Assembly: GCA_020638975.1 (NCBI GenBank)
Contig: JACKHN010000002.1
Location: forward strand, 503,832-567,831
Reading direction: 5' to 3'
DNA from: Planctomycetaceae bacterium
Lineage (GTDB): Bacteria > Planctomycetota > Planctomycetia > Pirellulales > Pirellulaceae
DNA length: 64,000 bases
The notes beneath the pieces are model-generated. The model made no database searches. It saw only the letters and a program-made list of their open reading frames with translations, and was not told the origin of the DNA. Made by a program: the position numbers and the translations under genes. Below, in pieces: positions 7,496 to 16,235 of this stretch; within the stretch, counting starts at the first letter, position 1, and each line of letters opens with the position of its first letter.

Positions 7496-9343
7496 TTATC
7501 GGTTCCGCCAAAACGACGGCATAAACAACACGAGAATCGCGAAGATCTCGATTCGACCGATCATCATCAGCCAGACAAATAAGAACTTTGACAACGGGCT
7601 GAAGTGGCCATAATTCTGCGTCGCACCAACGGTTCCCAGGCCGGGGCCGATGTTATTGAGCGTCGACGCGACGCCGCTGGCGCTGTCAATCAGTTTATGT
7701 TCGATGTTGGTGCCCCAAGTCGCGTCGGGCTCGACCGCCACGACAAAGATCCAACTGAAGACAAAGATGACCAAGATCAAGCCAAAGTAGACCAGGATGT
7801 TCTTGCGTAGATCGGGATCGTCCACGGACTTTCCGCCGAGGCGGAGCGGTCGCACGACGGTCGGGTGAAACGCTTGTTCAATCTCCAGCCGCATGATCTT
7901 CAGGAACAGGATATGGCGAATCACCTTTAAGCCACCGCCAGTACTGCCGGCACAGCCACCCACGAACATCAGCAAGAACAGCACGCCCCGCCCAAAGCTG
8001 CTCCATTGATCGAAGTCATGTGTTCCGAATCCGGTCGTCGTGATGATGGCTACGACCTGGAACAAGCCATACCGAAATGCAGAGCTGACCCCATCGAAGT
8101 CACTGTGCCGCATACCGGTCACTACAATTAGTAATGTCACACCGGCGATTACGGCCAAGTAAGCTCGGAATTCGACGTCATCGAACAATCGCCTGAACTG
8201 ACCAAACGCGACGAAGTACAGCAACGTGAAATTGGTGCCGGCGATGATCATAAAAATCGTGACCGTATACTCAATCCACGCGCTATCAAAATGTCCGAGG
8301 CTCTTGTTCCATGTACTGAATCCGCCGGTTGCCATCGTACCGAAAGCATGACAAAGCGCGTCGAATACACTCAGCCCTTGGAAGCACAAGATGATGGTAA
8401 GTACGAGATTCAAGACGCAGTAGATCGCCGCGAACACCCACGCCGTCTGCTGCATCCGAGCTTGCATGCCATCCTTGCTCGGCCCCGGCATCTCGGCACG
8501 CATCATTGCTTTTCCAGCCGAACCCTGGCCGAGAATCGCCACGAACAAGACGATAATTCCGAGACCACCCAGAAAGTGCGTACTACTTCGCCAAAACAAT
8601 AGGCAATGCGGAACGAGAACGGGATCTTCGAGATCCGAGATCACCGTCGCTCCGGTCGTGCTGAAGCCGGACTGCGACTCGAACAGCGCATCTGCGATCC
8701 CCATTTTGATCCATCGCAGCCGAAAGCGCTCGCTCCTGCCATCGATCTCCTCTTCTTCACCTGGGAAGATGATTGCCTCGCCCCAATCCCGATCACTGCG
8801 ACGCAATTCCTCAAGCAACTCGCTCGGGTGGACCGCACCGGAAGCCTCAGTCAGCTCATCGAGAGCAATCCCCTTTGCGCCCGCGTCGTACAGCGATTGC
8901 ACGACACTATCTTGCGCCGCTGGCAAAGTCCCCTTCGTATCCCAATGCCTCCACAGATAATTCTCGGAATCGTAGACTTGCCAAGTCACGTTGTCGGTCG
9001 CGAGTCGAACCGAAGGGCCGCGATAAGTTCCGCGCAGCCAGAAAGGCAACGCACCGAGAACGGTTGCGAGTATCCAACTGAGCCCCACGACGGCCATTGC
9101 TTCTTTGCGGTACAGACGAATCTCAGTGCCACGTCCATAGCGAATCAACAACCAGCCCACGAAGAAGCTGATTAACATGCTGGCCACGAGTGAGAGAAAC
9201 CCATGCACCTCGACGAACTCGACGATGTCGCCGCCCACGCGATGCCCCAACGCGGGATGGGCCCAGGGCAGGCTGAAGACCATCATGCCGCCAATTAACA
9301 TGGCGACGATACCGAGCAGTTTGCTAACGACGCGAAGATTCAT
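7496..9343 (-). CDS. trkH: Trk potassium uptake protein, membrane subunit
   Basis: A 615-residue K+ channel-like protein of the TrkH/KtrB superfamily. Four pore-loop repeats with filter glycines are visible (GFSTTGATV, MATGGFST, ITTTGFGTHD, NIGPGLGTVG). It forms the K+ path in the inner membrane and works with the cytoplasmic TrkA ring encoded just upstream on the same strand. Usual TrkH proteins have about 480 residues. Here roughly 120 extra hydrophilic residues (about 105-220) lie between the second helix and the first pore loop, containing an acidic EEEEID patch. trkA and trkH are nine bases apart and probably co-transcribed. Confidence 0.93.
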   Translation of the reverse strand: MNLRVVSKLLGIVAMLIGGMMVFSLPWAHPALGHRVGGDIVEFVEVHGFLSLVASMLISFFVGWLLIRYGRGTEIRLYRKEAMAVVGLSWILATVLGALPFWLRGTYRGPSVRLATDNVTWQVYDSENYLWRHWDTKGTLPAAQDSVVQSLYDAGAKGIALDELTEASGAVHPSELLEELRRSDRDWGEAIIFPGEEEEIDGRSERFRLRWIKMGIADALFESQSGFSTTGATVISDLEDPVLVPHCLLFWRSSTHFLGGLGIIVLFVAILGQGSAGKAMMRAEMPGPSKDGMQARMQQTAWVFAAIYCVLNLVLTIILCFQGLSVFDALCHAFGTMATGGFSTWNKSLGHFDSAWIEYTVTIFMIIAGTNFTLLYFVAFGQFRRLFDDVEFRAYLAVIAGVTLLIVVTGMRHSDFDGVSSAFRYGLFQVVAIITTTGFGTHDFDQWSSFGRGVLFLLMFVGGCAGSTGGGLKVIRHILFLKIMRLEIEQAFHPTVVRPLRLGGKSVDDPDLRKNILVYFGLILVIFVFSWIFVVAVEPDATWGTNIEHKLIDSASGVASTLNNIGPGLGTVGATQNYGHFSPLSKFLFVWLMMIGRIEIFAILVLFMPSFWRNR

Positions 9344-9352
9344 AAACGCTGC

Positions 9353-10699
9353 CTACCTGCCGTTAACCGTGAACTGCTTTATCGCGTCATCCACCGAGTC
9401 GTCGTCGATTAATGCCACAACGGTTTCACCCGGCGAGAGTCGGTCGTCGGCTCCAGGTACTCGGACGTAATCGTTTTGCAAGACAGCCGCGATCAAGCAA
9501 GCAGGTGGCAGCGGCACGTTCGCCAACACGTGTTCCGTCGCAACCGCTCCTTCGAGCACTTCGATCTCGTATACACCAATGCTTCCACCGGTCAGCGACA
9601 TCCGTGAGACAATAGGCCCGCTGTTTAAGAAACCGAGTACTTGTTTCGCCATCACTTTACGCGGACTGACGGCGAGATCGATGCCTAGCTTGCCAACGAC
9701 TCCGGCGTAGTCAGGTCGACCGACAATCGCCATGACGTGCTTGGCGCCCGTATCGCGAGCTTCGACACACGCCATGATGTTGCTTTCGTCGTCACCCGTG
9801 CAAGCAACGAAGTAGTCCGCGGTGCCGACTCGTTCTTCTTCCAAGACGCGACGGCGTGTAGCATCAGCTTGGACGACGGTCGTGCGATGCAAATGATTGG
9901 ACAGATACTCGCAACGCTCTGTCGATTCATCCATCAGGACAACCGCATAATTTTCGTTTTCCAGTGTGCGGGCCAAGTGAAATCCAGTCTCGCCACCTCC
10001 CGCAATCACAACACCTTGCTTCGTAACTCGTTCTTTCTGAATGGACTCATGAACGGTTTCGACATCTTCCCGGCGACCAATCAAGGTGATGCGATCACCG
10101 ATCTCGATCGCATCCATCGCCCCAGCGATCCAAGTCTTCTCGCCACGACAGATGGAACCGACACGCACTCGCTTGGGAAGCTTCAAGTCCTTGAGTGGCA
10201 CTCCGACGGAGGCGGTCTTTTCGCGAATCACCACTTCTTGAACTTCTAGTTCGCCTCGAGCGAAGTTCTCGAGCACAACCGAGCCGGGGTTGCGAATGCC
10301 GCGGGCGATCTCCATCGCGGAAAGATGCTCCAAGCTGAGCATACGGTCGATGTTGAAGTGACGGTTGTAGTCGAAGGTGCTTAGATCGCGGAAGACCGGA
10401 GCGTAGACACGCGCCAACGCTCGACGGGCACCCATGGCTTTCGCCATGCTTGCGGCAACGATGTTCGCTTCGTCGTCGCCCGTCACCGCCAAGCATACAT
10501 CCGCCCCAAGTACATCGGCTTGAAACAAGACGCTCGATTGTGAGGCCGATCCGGTAATGGCACGCACATCGAGTTCGTTATTGATCTGACGAGTACGGGC
10601 TGCGCTACGATCGACCACTGTCACACTGTGCCCGTGATGACATAACAAGTCGGCGATCGATGTTCCCACGGTCCCGCCGCCCAGAATGACGATTCTCAT
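9353..10699 (-). CDS. trkA: Trk system potassium uptake protein, regulatory NAD-binding subunit
   Basis: A 448-residue cytoplasmic protein with two RCK modules. The first Rossmann motif is at the N-terminus (ILGGGTVGTSIADLL) and the second near residue 230 (VIAGGGETGFHLARTL). Each is followed by a ligand-binding C-lobe (IGRRED after the first; SPGETVVALID at the end). TrkA binds NAD(H) or nucleotides and gates TrkH. The start overlaps the stop of the upstream [2Fe-2S] gene by four bases (ATGA), and trkH follows directly, so the order is ferredoxin-like gene, trkA, trkH. Confidence 0.93.
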   Translation of the reverse strand: MRIVILGGGTVGTSIADLLCHHGHSVTVVDRSAARTRQINNELDVRAITGSASQSSVLFQADVLGADVCLAVTGDDEANIVAASMAKAMGARRALARVYAPVFRDLSTFDYNRHFNIDRMLSLEHLSAMEIARGIRNPGSVVLENFARGELEVQEVVIREKTASVGVPLKDLKLPKRVRVGSICRGEKTWIAGAMDAIEIGDRITLIGRREDVETVHESIQKERVTKQGVVIAGGGETGFHLARTLENENYAVVLMDESTERCEYLSNHLHRTTVVQADATRRRVLEEERVGTADYFVACTGDDESNIMACVEARDTGAKHVMAIVGRPDYAGVVGKLGIDLAVSPRKVMAKQVLGFLNSGPIVSRMSLTGGSIGVYEIEVLEGAVATEHVLANVPLPPACLIAAVLQNDYVRVPGADDRLSPGETVVALIDDDSVDDAIKQFTVNGR

Positions 10700-11085
10700 T
10701 TCGTTTCGGTCTCGGTCGACGAGTCATTACAACTCGCGGTCCGGATCGTTCCTCCTTTGGTGTTTAGCAGCTCGTCGGCGATCAACAGGTCGTCCAGGAC
10801 CTTTCCGCCGACGATTGTTTCGTCGATGATTCGCGTGACATCTTCAAGCTGGACGTTTCCGTACCAAATGCCTTGCGGATAGATCACCACCGTTGGCCCT
10901 AGCTCGCATTGATCGAGGCATCCGGCACTGTTCGCACGCACCAACGGGTTGAGCCCACGGCGCTTGACTTCGGCCTTGAATGCGTTGCGCAGCTGTTCCG
11001 AACCATCGGGATTACAGCAGCCTCGAGCATGTTCGGGGCTTCGTTGATTGCAGCAAACAAAGATATGGTGCGTGAATGCGGACAT
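10696..11085 (-). CDS. Thioredoxin-like [2Fe-2S] ferredoxin
   Basis: A 129-residue protein of the thioredoxin-fold [2Fe-2S] ferredoxin family. It starts THHIFVCCNQR with the first cluster Cys, then GCCNPDGSEQLR, and has AGCLDQCELGPTVVIYP at about 54-72 with the second Cys pair and the typical Pro-x-Gly following strand (YPQGIWYGNV). Such proteins are cytosolic electron carriers, or subunits in hydrogenase and Complex I-like enzymes. The stop overlaps the trkA start (ATGA), so it is translated together with the potassium system. A redox input to K+ uptake is possible but is only inference. Confidence 0.85.
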   Translation of the reverse strand: MSAFTHHIFVCCNQRSPEHARGCCNPDGSEQLRNAFKAEVKRRGLNPLVRANSAGCLDQCELGPTVVIYPQGIWYGNVQLEDVTRIIDETIVGGKVLDDLLIADELLNTKGGTIRTASCNDSSTETETK

Positions 11086-11172
11086 CGCTTTTTATGGATC
11101 AGAGAACAGCCGAGTTCAACTTTGCCTGCGAAGCACGGAGTTGATGAAGCCAACTGCGGAGATAAGATCGAC

Positions 11173-11379
11173 CTAGACGGCCCAGGAAATCAACATCAAC
11201 ACGACAAAAATGATCGCCATAAAGCCGCCAATCCACACCGCTGCGCGGAACGCATTGTTCAGGATCGGTCCCATCAGCTCGTGACGCGTCGCGCCGTAAA
11301 CCAAACTCACGGAGACGACCAGCGGCAAGGCATACCACAAACGATTTGTATCGGCGACGGAAGCTAAGAGTTCGATCAT
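11173..11379 (-). CDS. Small membrane protein, unknown function
   Basis: A 68-residue protein with two hydrophobic segments: about 17-32 (YALPLVVSVSLVYG) and about 46-66 (VWIGGFMAIIFVVLMLISW). A GAAGAG-like ribosome site lies upstream of the ATG. It has no recognisable domain. It lies between the [2Fe-2S] gene and the 185-residue membrane protein gene on the same strand, with a family B palindrome upstream. Confidence 0.6.
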   Translation of the reverse strand: MIELLASVADTNRLWYALPLVVSVSLVYGATRHELMGPILNNAFRAAVWIGGFMAIIFVVLMLISWAV

Positions 11380-11390
11380 ATTGTCTCTTC

Positions 11391-11460
11391 GTACGATGGC
11401 CCTCCGAGGCCGTCGATCTAGGAATCACAAAAACTCGACGGCCTCGGAGGGCCGTCGTAC
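11391..11460. repeat. Family B double-hairpin palindrome, copy B2
   Basis: Arms GTACGATGGCCCTCCGAGG and CCTCGGAGGGCCGTCGTAC are inverted complements with one mismatch around a 20-base spacer. Each arm can also fold on itself (GGCC pairs). It lies between two genes read on the minus strand. The outer CAGGGC ends of copies B3 and B4 are not present. Confidence 0.7.
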
Positions 11461-11471
11461 ACGGACACTTT

Positions 11472-12029
11472 TTACGTATCGTCCTGATCATCCGGTGGCG
11501 GCTTGTCCGATTGTTCCTCCGACGCGATCACCATCGGTCCTGCATACGCGTCGTAAATCGCGAGCACATTTAACAGGCCAGCGATCATGGTATAGAGCGT
11601 GCCAAGTTCAAAGAACGCGTGATACTTCAGATGCCACTGAGACAATTCGTCGTGGGGTGATTCATAGTTAACGACATTCTGAGGTGGAGCCATCCAGCCA
11701 TCGAACAAAGGCTCCTTGCCCTTCTTTACTCGCTGGCTCTGAACGATCGCAGGCAAGGCCGGAGTGCCGACTCCCAGCTGACACAAATACTGCCAGCGAT
11801 GGTCGTCTTTCTTCCAAGAAGCATAGACAACATGTCCCTCGCCCAGACTTAAGCCAAAGAACCAAGTCGACAAGATGCAGACCATAAAGAGAACGCCCTT
11901 GGCATAGCGGCGTTGATAGATGTGGCCGGCGCCAGGACAAACCCACCCCCACACCGCGGCGACCACGGGGTTACGCAGGTCAACCTCGATCATGTCGTCA
12001 CTTGTTGGCGTACCGTCTTCGGTCGGCAT
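11472..12029 (-). CDS. Predicted membrane protein with TM2-like start (DUF6677-like)
   Basis: A 185-residue protein. After a short acidic N-terminus it has NPVVAAVWGWVCPGAGHIYQRRYAKG (quoted here only as landmarks WGWVCPGAGH and YQRRYAKG), the TM2-like helix-turn pattern of proteins that begin with a Gly-rich hydrophobic helix. A second helix follows at about 45-62 and a third near 150-170. Between them is a soluble stretch with WKKDDHRWQYLCQLG. From memory this matches a planctomycete-restricted family of unknown function (DUF6677). It may form a unit with the 68-residue membrane protein next to it. Confidence 0.65.
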   Translation of the reverse strand: MPTEDGTPTSDDMIEVDLRNPVVAAVWGWVCPGAGHIYQRRYAKGVLFMVCILSTWFFGLSLGEGHVVYASWKKDDHRWQYLCQLGVGTPALPAIVQSQRVKKGKEPLFDGWMAPPQNVVNYESPHDELSQWHLKYHAFFELGTLYTMIAGLLNVLAIYDAYAGPMVIASEEQSDKPPPDDQDDT

Positions 12030-12211
12030 CGCCGATCCTCCAAGGCTGGTGGAAATTCAAACCGCCCATTCTAGTCAAGTTGCAACCTCAAGCTAGGTCA
12101 CCTTTCTCTAGCCCCAAGCTGGGCATCAGGGCTGTATTCGCTTAGATTCCAGGTATATTGCGGCCAGGACTTCGCTCCTGCTTTGAAACTCAACATTCCT
12201 CGGGCAATCCC

Positions 12212-12931
12212 ATGAGCCGCCGATTCTTCGTAGATTCACCGATCACCGGCGAAACCGCCACGCTCATCGGGCAAGAGGCGCAACATTTAAGCAAGGTCAT
12301 GCGCGCTCAGATTGGCGACGAGTTACTGCTCTTCGATGGAGGTGGCGCCGAGTTCACTGCGATTGTACAGAAACTCGGTCGCTCGGAAGTGGAGTTGTCC
12401 ATCGTCGAGCGGCACGACGTCGATCGCGAACTCTCGTTCCGGCTGGTCATTGGAGTCGCCTTGCCCAAGGGAGATCGTCAACGCTGGCTCGTCGAGAAGC
12501 TCGTCGAACTTGGGGTCACCGAGCTAGTGCCCCTGGTGACTGCGCGCAGTGTTGCTCAACCAAGCGGCAACGCGTTGGATCGACTTCGGCGAGCGGTTGT
12601 TGAAGCGTCAAAGCAGTGCGGTCGCAATCGGCTGATGTCGATCGGCGAAGCAAAGTCTTTGGACGCCCTACTCTCAGAGACATCGAAGGATGCCACGCGT
12701 CTCATCGCGCATCCTCCTTGCCTTGGCGAGAATGCATCTCCGTGGCCAACCCATGCCCACAACGTCATCGTAGCGATCGGACCGGAGGGTGGATTTACCG
12801 ACGAAGAGATGGCCCTCTCCGTCGAACGAGGGTGGGGTAAGACTTCACTTGGATCACGCATTCTCCGCACGGAAACGGCGGCCGTTGCGATCGCGTCGTT
12901 GATCGCGATGCAACGCGATGCGAACAGCTGA
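12212..12931 (+). CDS. rsmE: 16S rRNA (uracil-1498-N3)-methyltransferase
   Basis: A 239-residue SPOUT methyltransferase. It begins MSRRFFVDSP with the N-terminal PUA-like domain (QHLSKVMRAQIGDELLLFDG). The knotted C-terminal domain has the family's signatures: KGDRQRWLVEKLVELGV, IGPEGGFTDEE for AdoMet binding, and the end motif LGSRILRTETAAV. RsmE methylates U1498 of 16S rRNA using AdoMet. The ATG at 12212 was chosen over an in-frame upstream codon because family members start right at this segment. A family B MITE begins 11 bases after its stop. Confidence 0.93.
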   Translation: MSRRFFVDSPITGETATLIGQEAQHLSKVMRAQIGDELLLFDGGGAEFTAIVQKLGRSEVELSIVERHDVDRELSFRLVIGVALPKGDRQRWLVEKLVELGVTELVPLVTARSVAQPSGNALDRLRRAVVEASKQCGRNRLMSIGEAKSLDALLSETSKDATRLIAHPPCLGENASPWPTHAHNVIVAIGPEGGFTDEEMALSVERGWGKTSLGSRILRTETAAVAIASLIAMQRDANS

Positions 12932-12941
12932 ACTCTTGCGG

Positions 12942-13076
12942 CAGGACTTTTCAGTTTTTTCAAACTGAGCGATTTGTACGACGAGCGTCTGAGACCGTCG
13001 ATGAATCTAAGTCGTTGGTCGACGGGCTCGGAGACCCGTCGTACATCTTGTGCAACTTCAACAAATGAATGCCCTG
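12942..13076. mobile_element. Family B MITE-like element, long form, copy B3
   Basis: A 135-bp element starting CAGGACTTTTCAG and ending ATGAATGCCCTG, an imperfect terminal inverted repeat. Inside are a TCAGTTTTTTCAAACTGA hairpin and the family B double hairpin (12976-13044). The flanks ACTCTTGCGG (12932-12941) and ACTCGTGCCG (13077-13086) match at 8 of 10 positions, as a decayed target-site duplication would. It has the same length and internal layout as copy B4. It is inserted directly after the rsmE stop codon. Confidence 0.75.
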
Positions 13077-13209
13077 ACTCGTGCCGTATTTTGGTTGCAA
13101 ATCGAAGGCCACAGCATTATCGTTGTGGAAAGTCAATCGCATTGGATGCGTTGCAACGAACTCCCACCTGCTCTCTCCCGCCATTATGGACATCGTCAGG
13201 AGCCACGTC

Positions 13210-14532
13210 ATGCCCAGACAAATCAGTCGTCGCCGCTTTGTCAAAACGACCGCTCTCGCGACTGCTGCGAGCTACTTCGTTAACCCGACTCAGGCACAGC
13301 CATCCGACTCGCCAAACGAACGACTGAACATCGCGTGCGTAGGTGCCACTGGTCGGGCGGGAGCCGACATCGCGGGCGTCTCGTCACAGAATATCATCGC
13401 CATCGCCGATGTTGATTCAGACCTACTGGAAAAGGGCAGCGTCAAGTACACGCAGGCGAACAAGTATCGCGACTTCCGCGTGATGCTTGAGAAAGAGGGT
13501 GACAAGATCGATGCCGTTGTGGTTGGCGCGACCGATCATACGCACGCGCCAGCCGCCGCGATGGCGATGCGAATGAAGAAGCATTGCTACTGCGAGAAGC
13601 CGCTGACACACACGGCGTACGAAGCGAGAACGCTTGCGAATCTGGCCAAAGAAAATAATCTCGTCACACAGATGGGGACACAGATTCATTCGATGGACAA
13701 TTACCGACGCGTTGTCGAACTCATCGAAACAGGAGCCATCGGAGCAATCCAAGAAGTTCATGTCTGGGCCGGTGCGGTCTATACGGGCGGCAAATTCACG
13801 ACGAACACCCCCGCGCCAAAAAACTTAGATTGGGATCTGTGGCTGGGTCCAGCGGTCGAAAGGCCGTACAGCGAAGGCGTGCATCCGTTTAACTGGCGGC
13901 GTTTCTGGGATTACGGAGCGGGGGCGTTAGGTGACTTCGGCTGTCACTACATGGACCTCGCACATTGGGCGCTGAAACTCCGCAATCCAACTACGGTGTC
14001 TGCGCACGGCCCAGATGTTGATCCGGTGAGTACGCCCGCCTGGTGCATCGTGGATTACGAGTACCCAGCCCGCGACGACTTGCCGCCGGTGAAATTGACT
14101 TGGTACGACAGTGGCAAGAAGCCGGAGCGATTGAAAGCGATCATCAAACGTCAGCCGCTCGATCAGAACGACAAACCCATGAACATCGGCAGCGGCCAAC
14201 TCTTTGTCGGCGAGAACGGGATGATTCTCTCCGGCTACACGCAACGATCGCTCATTCCCGCTGAGGATTTTTCCGATTTCAAGGCTCCCGAGCCTTACAT
14301 TCCGACGTCGATCGGACATCACGAGGAGTGGCTGAACGCAATCAAGAGCGGTGGCCCCACGACGTGCAACTTCGACTACTCCGGAGCGTTGACGGAATCA
14401 GTTCTGCTCGGGACCGTCGCATATCGCTCAGGTGAAACAATCAAGTGGGATTCCGCGAACCTTAAAGTCACGAATTCCGACAAGGCTCAGCAATTCGTTC
14501 ACAAAGAGTATCGCAAGGGTTGGGTACTCTAA
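13210..14532 (+). CDS. Gfo/Idh/MocA family oxidoreductase, Tat-exported (first)
   Basis: A 440-residue protein. The N-terminus SRRRFVKTTALATAASYF is a twin-arginine signal. The Rossmann nucleotide motif is GATGRAG (about residue 43). EKPLTH at about 135 is the family's EKP motif, and the C-terminal domain has the GDFGCHYMDLAHWAL segment carrying the likely catalytic His. Enzymes of this family oxidise or epimerise sugars and related compounds with NAD(P); Tat export suggests a folded, cofactor-loaded enzyme outside the cytoplasm. I chose 13210 because AGGAG is eight bases upstream. The next gene is a paralogue 45 bases downstream, probably in the same operon. Confidence 0.88.
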   Translation: MPRQISRRRFVKTTALATAASYFVNPTQAQPSDSPNERLNIACVGATGRAGADIAGVSSQNIIAIADVDSDLLEKGSVKYTQANKYRDFRVMLEKEGDKIDAVVVGATDHTHAPAAAMAMRMKKHCYCEKPLTHTAYEARTLANLAKENNLVTQMGTQIHSMDNYRRVVELIETGAIGAIQEVHVWAGAVYTGGKFTTNTPAPKNLDWDLWLGPAVERPYSEGVHPFNWRRFWDYGAGALGDFGCHYMDLAHWALKLRNPTTVSAHGPDVDPVSTPAWCIVDYEYPARDDLPPVKLTWYDSGKKPERLKAIIKRQPLDQNDKPMNIGSGQLFVGENGMILSGYTQRSLIPAEDFSDFKAPEPYIPTSIGHHEEWLNAIKSGGPTTCNFDYSGALTESVLLGTVAYRSGETIKWDSANLKVTNSDKAQQFVHKEYRKGWVL

Positions 14533-14577
14533 GCTTTCCAGCGACTTCATCATCAGATCACTTATCGGAGATATCTC

Positions 14578-15867
14578 ATGTCAGATTCCATCAGCCGTCG
14601 TCACTTTATCGGTAACACTGCTGCCGGAACCGCAGCCGTAGGCCTGGGCTTGTCCGGCCTCAAGGCACTGGCCGATTCATCACCTAACAATAAAGTCGTC
14701 GTTGGCGTGATGGGCTTGAGCCGCGGAGCAGCGCTCGCCGCCGGCTTTGCCAAGCTGCCCAATGTCGAAGTGAAATACTTGTGCGACGTCGACAGTGATC
14801 GAATCCCTGCGTTGTCCAAACGAATTGAAGAGACCTCGGGAAAGGCTCCCGAAGGTATCTCGGACTTTCGACGTATTCTCGACGACAAGAGCGTCGACGC
14901 GTTGGTCTGCGCAGCCCCGAATCATTGGCATGCGCCAGCTACGATTCTGGGCTGTGCCGCCGGGAAGAACGTGTACGTCGAAAAGCCCTGCAGTCACAAT
15001 CCTCGCGAAGGCGAGCTAATGGTCGCGGCGGCTCGCAAACACAATCGCGCGGTACAAATGGGGTCGCAGCGCCGTAGCGGCGTAGGATTGCAAGAGGCGA
15101 TTCAGAAACTGCATGAAGGTGCGATCGGGCGAGTCTATCTCGCCCGCAGTTGGTACACGAACGCTCGCGGATCGATCGGCACCGGCAAAGTCGTCGACGT
15201 GCCCCAGCACATTAATTACGATCTCTGGCAAGGACCTGCTCCACGGCGACCCTATCTCGACAACGTGGTTCACTACAATTGGCATTGGCGATGGCATTGG
15301 GGCAACGGTGAACTTGGCAACAACGGCGTCCACACACTTGACGTGTGTCGCTGGGGCTTGAATGTCGACTTCCCGACGCGAGTGACTTCAAGCGGCGGGC
15401 GTTATCATTGGCAAGACGATCAGGAAACTCCTGACACGCATACCGTGTGCTTTGAATTCGGCGACAAGGGCCAGATAACGTGGGAAGGCCTGAGCTGTAA
15501 CAAGCATCGTGCGGGCTTTGTCACGTTCATTGGCGATAACGGCACGATGGAGATCGACAGCAACGGCTCCTACATTCAATACGACAAAGGCGATAAGGTT
15601 GTCGGAGAAGGCAAGGGCCCGAATCGTGGCGATGACGAGCACCTGGCCAATTTCGTCGCGGCCATTCGCAACGACAAGCCGCTTGAACTGAATGCCGAGA
15701 TCGAGAAGGGATATCGGAGCACGTTGCTCTGCCACTTGGGCAACATCGCCCAACGAACAGGCGCGACTTTGAACTGCAACCCGACCAACGGTCACATTCT
15801 CGATAACGAAGCTGCGATGGAACTCTGGGGGCGCGAGTACGAGCCCGGTTGGGAACCGAAGATCTAA
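14578..15867 (+). CDS. Gfo/Idh/MocA family oxidoreductase, Tat-exported (second)
   Basis: A 429-residue paralogue of the preceding enzyme. SRRHFIGNTAAGTAAVGLG is a twin-arginine signal. The nucleotide-binding segment VVGVMGLSRGAALA lacks a full GxGxxG. VEKPCSHNP at about 138 is the EKP motif. The C-terminal domain has NNGVHTLDVCRWGL with the conserved His and Asp, as in periplasmic planctomycete members. Probably acts on a carbohydrate or inositol-like substrate outside the cytoplasm with a tightly bound cofactor. A GGAG site lies about eight bases before the ATG. Confidence 0.88.
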   Translation: MSDSISRRHFIGNTAAGTAAVGLGLSGLKALADSSPNNKVVVGVMGLSRGAALAAGFAKLPNVEVKYLCDVDSDRIPALSKRIEETSGKAPEGISDFRRILDDKSVDALVCAAPNHWHAPATILGCAAGKNVYVEKPCSHNPREGELMVAAARKHNRAVQMGSQRRSGVGLQEAIQKLHEGAIGRVYLARSWYTNARGSIGTGKVVDVPQHINYDLWQGPAPRRPYLDNVVHYNWHWRWHWGNGELGNNGVHTLDVCRWGLNVDFPTRVTSSGGRYHWQDDQETPDTHTVCFEFGDKGQITWEGLSCNKHRAGFVTFIGDNGTMEIDSNGSYIQYDKGDKVVGEGKGPNRGDDEHLANFVAAIRNDKPLELNAEIEKGYRSTLLCHLGNIAQRTGATLNCNPTNGHILDNEAAMELWGREYEPGWEPKI

Positions 15868-16050
15868 TACGCGTCCATGAAACCGATCGAAGCGACGGTT
15901 GCCCTTTGCAGAGCTTGATATTGCGCTGATAGCGAGATCGAGAGAGATCGCGACCTACTTCGCTGCGAGGGCGAACCATCGAGATAAGGTGGCGTTCACC
16001 GAGAACGGTCGAGATCTAAGCACCGGTTCAACAACGACTTCTTCTTTTGC

Positions 16051-16104
16051 GTAGGGTCCACCGTGCGGACCTCAGGGATTCTTGGTCCGCACAGCGGACC
16101 CTAC
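16051..16104. repeat. Family C double-hairpin element, copy C1
   Basis: Starts GTAGGGTCCACCGTGCGGACC and ends GGTCCGCACAGCGGACCCTAC (first 20 bases of each arm shown in part). Each arm is a short hairpin and the two arms are inverted copies. Weaker inverted similarity continues outside (ACGACTTC left; GAAGTCATTTCTGA right). It is the only structure I see in the 368-bp gap between the convergent oxidoreductase and DUF1501 genes. Confidence 0.65.
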
Positions 16105-16235
16105 ACTTGAAACGCCGAAGTCATTTCTGACCGATTCCTAAATGCCCACGGAACGACGGACACTCGCACTTGCCGCTCGCGTCTGAAGCTGCGGCTTCTC
16201 ACCAAGTCTCGATTGCCAGATCAGGAATTCCGCCG

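Noticed and set aside
12960..13244. Minus-strand open frame of 94 codons beginning MTKRRRLICLGMTWL
   Set aside because: Half of it lies in the family B element and the rest is antisense to the leader of the oxidoreductase gene. No ribosome site and no recognisable protein.
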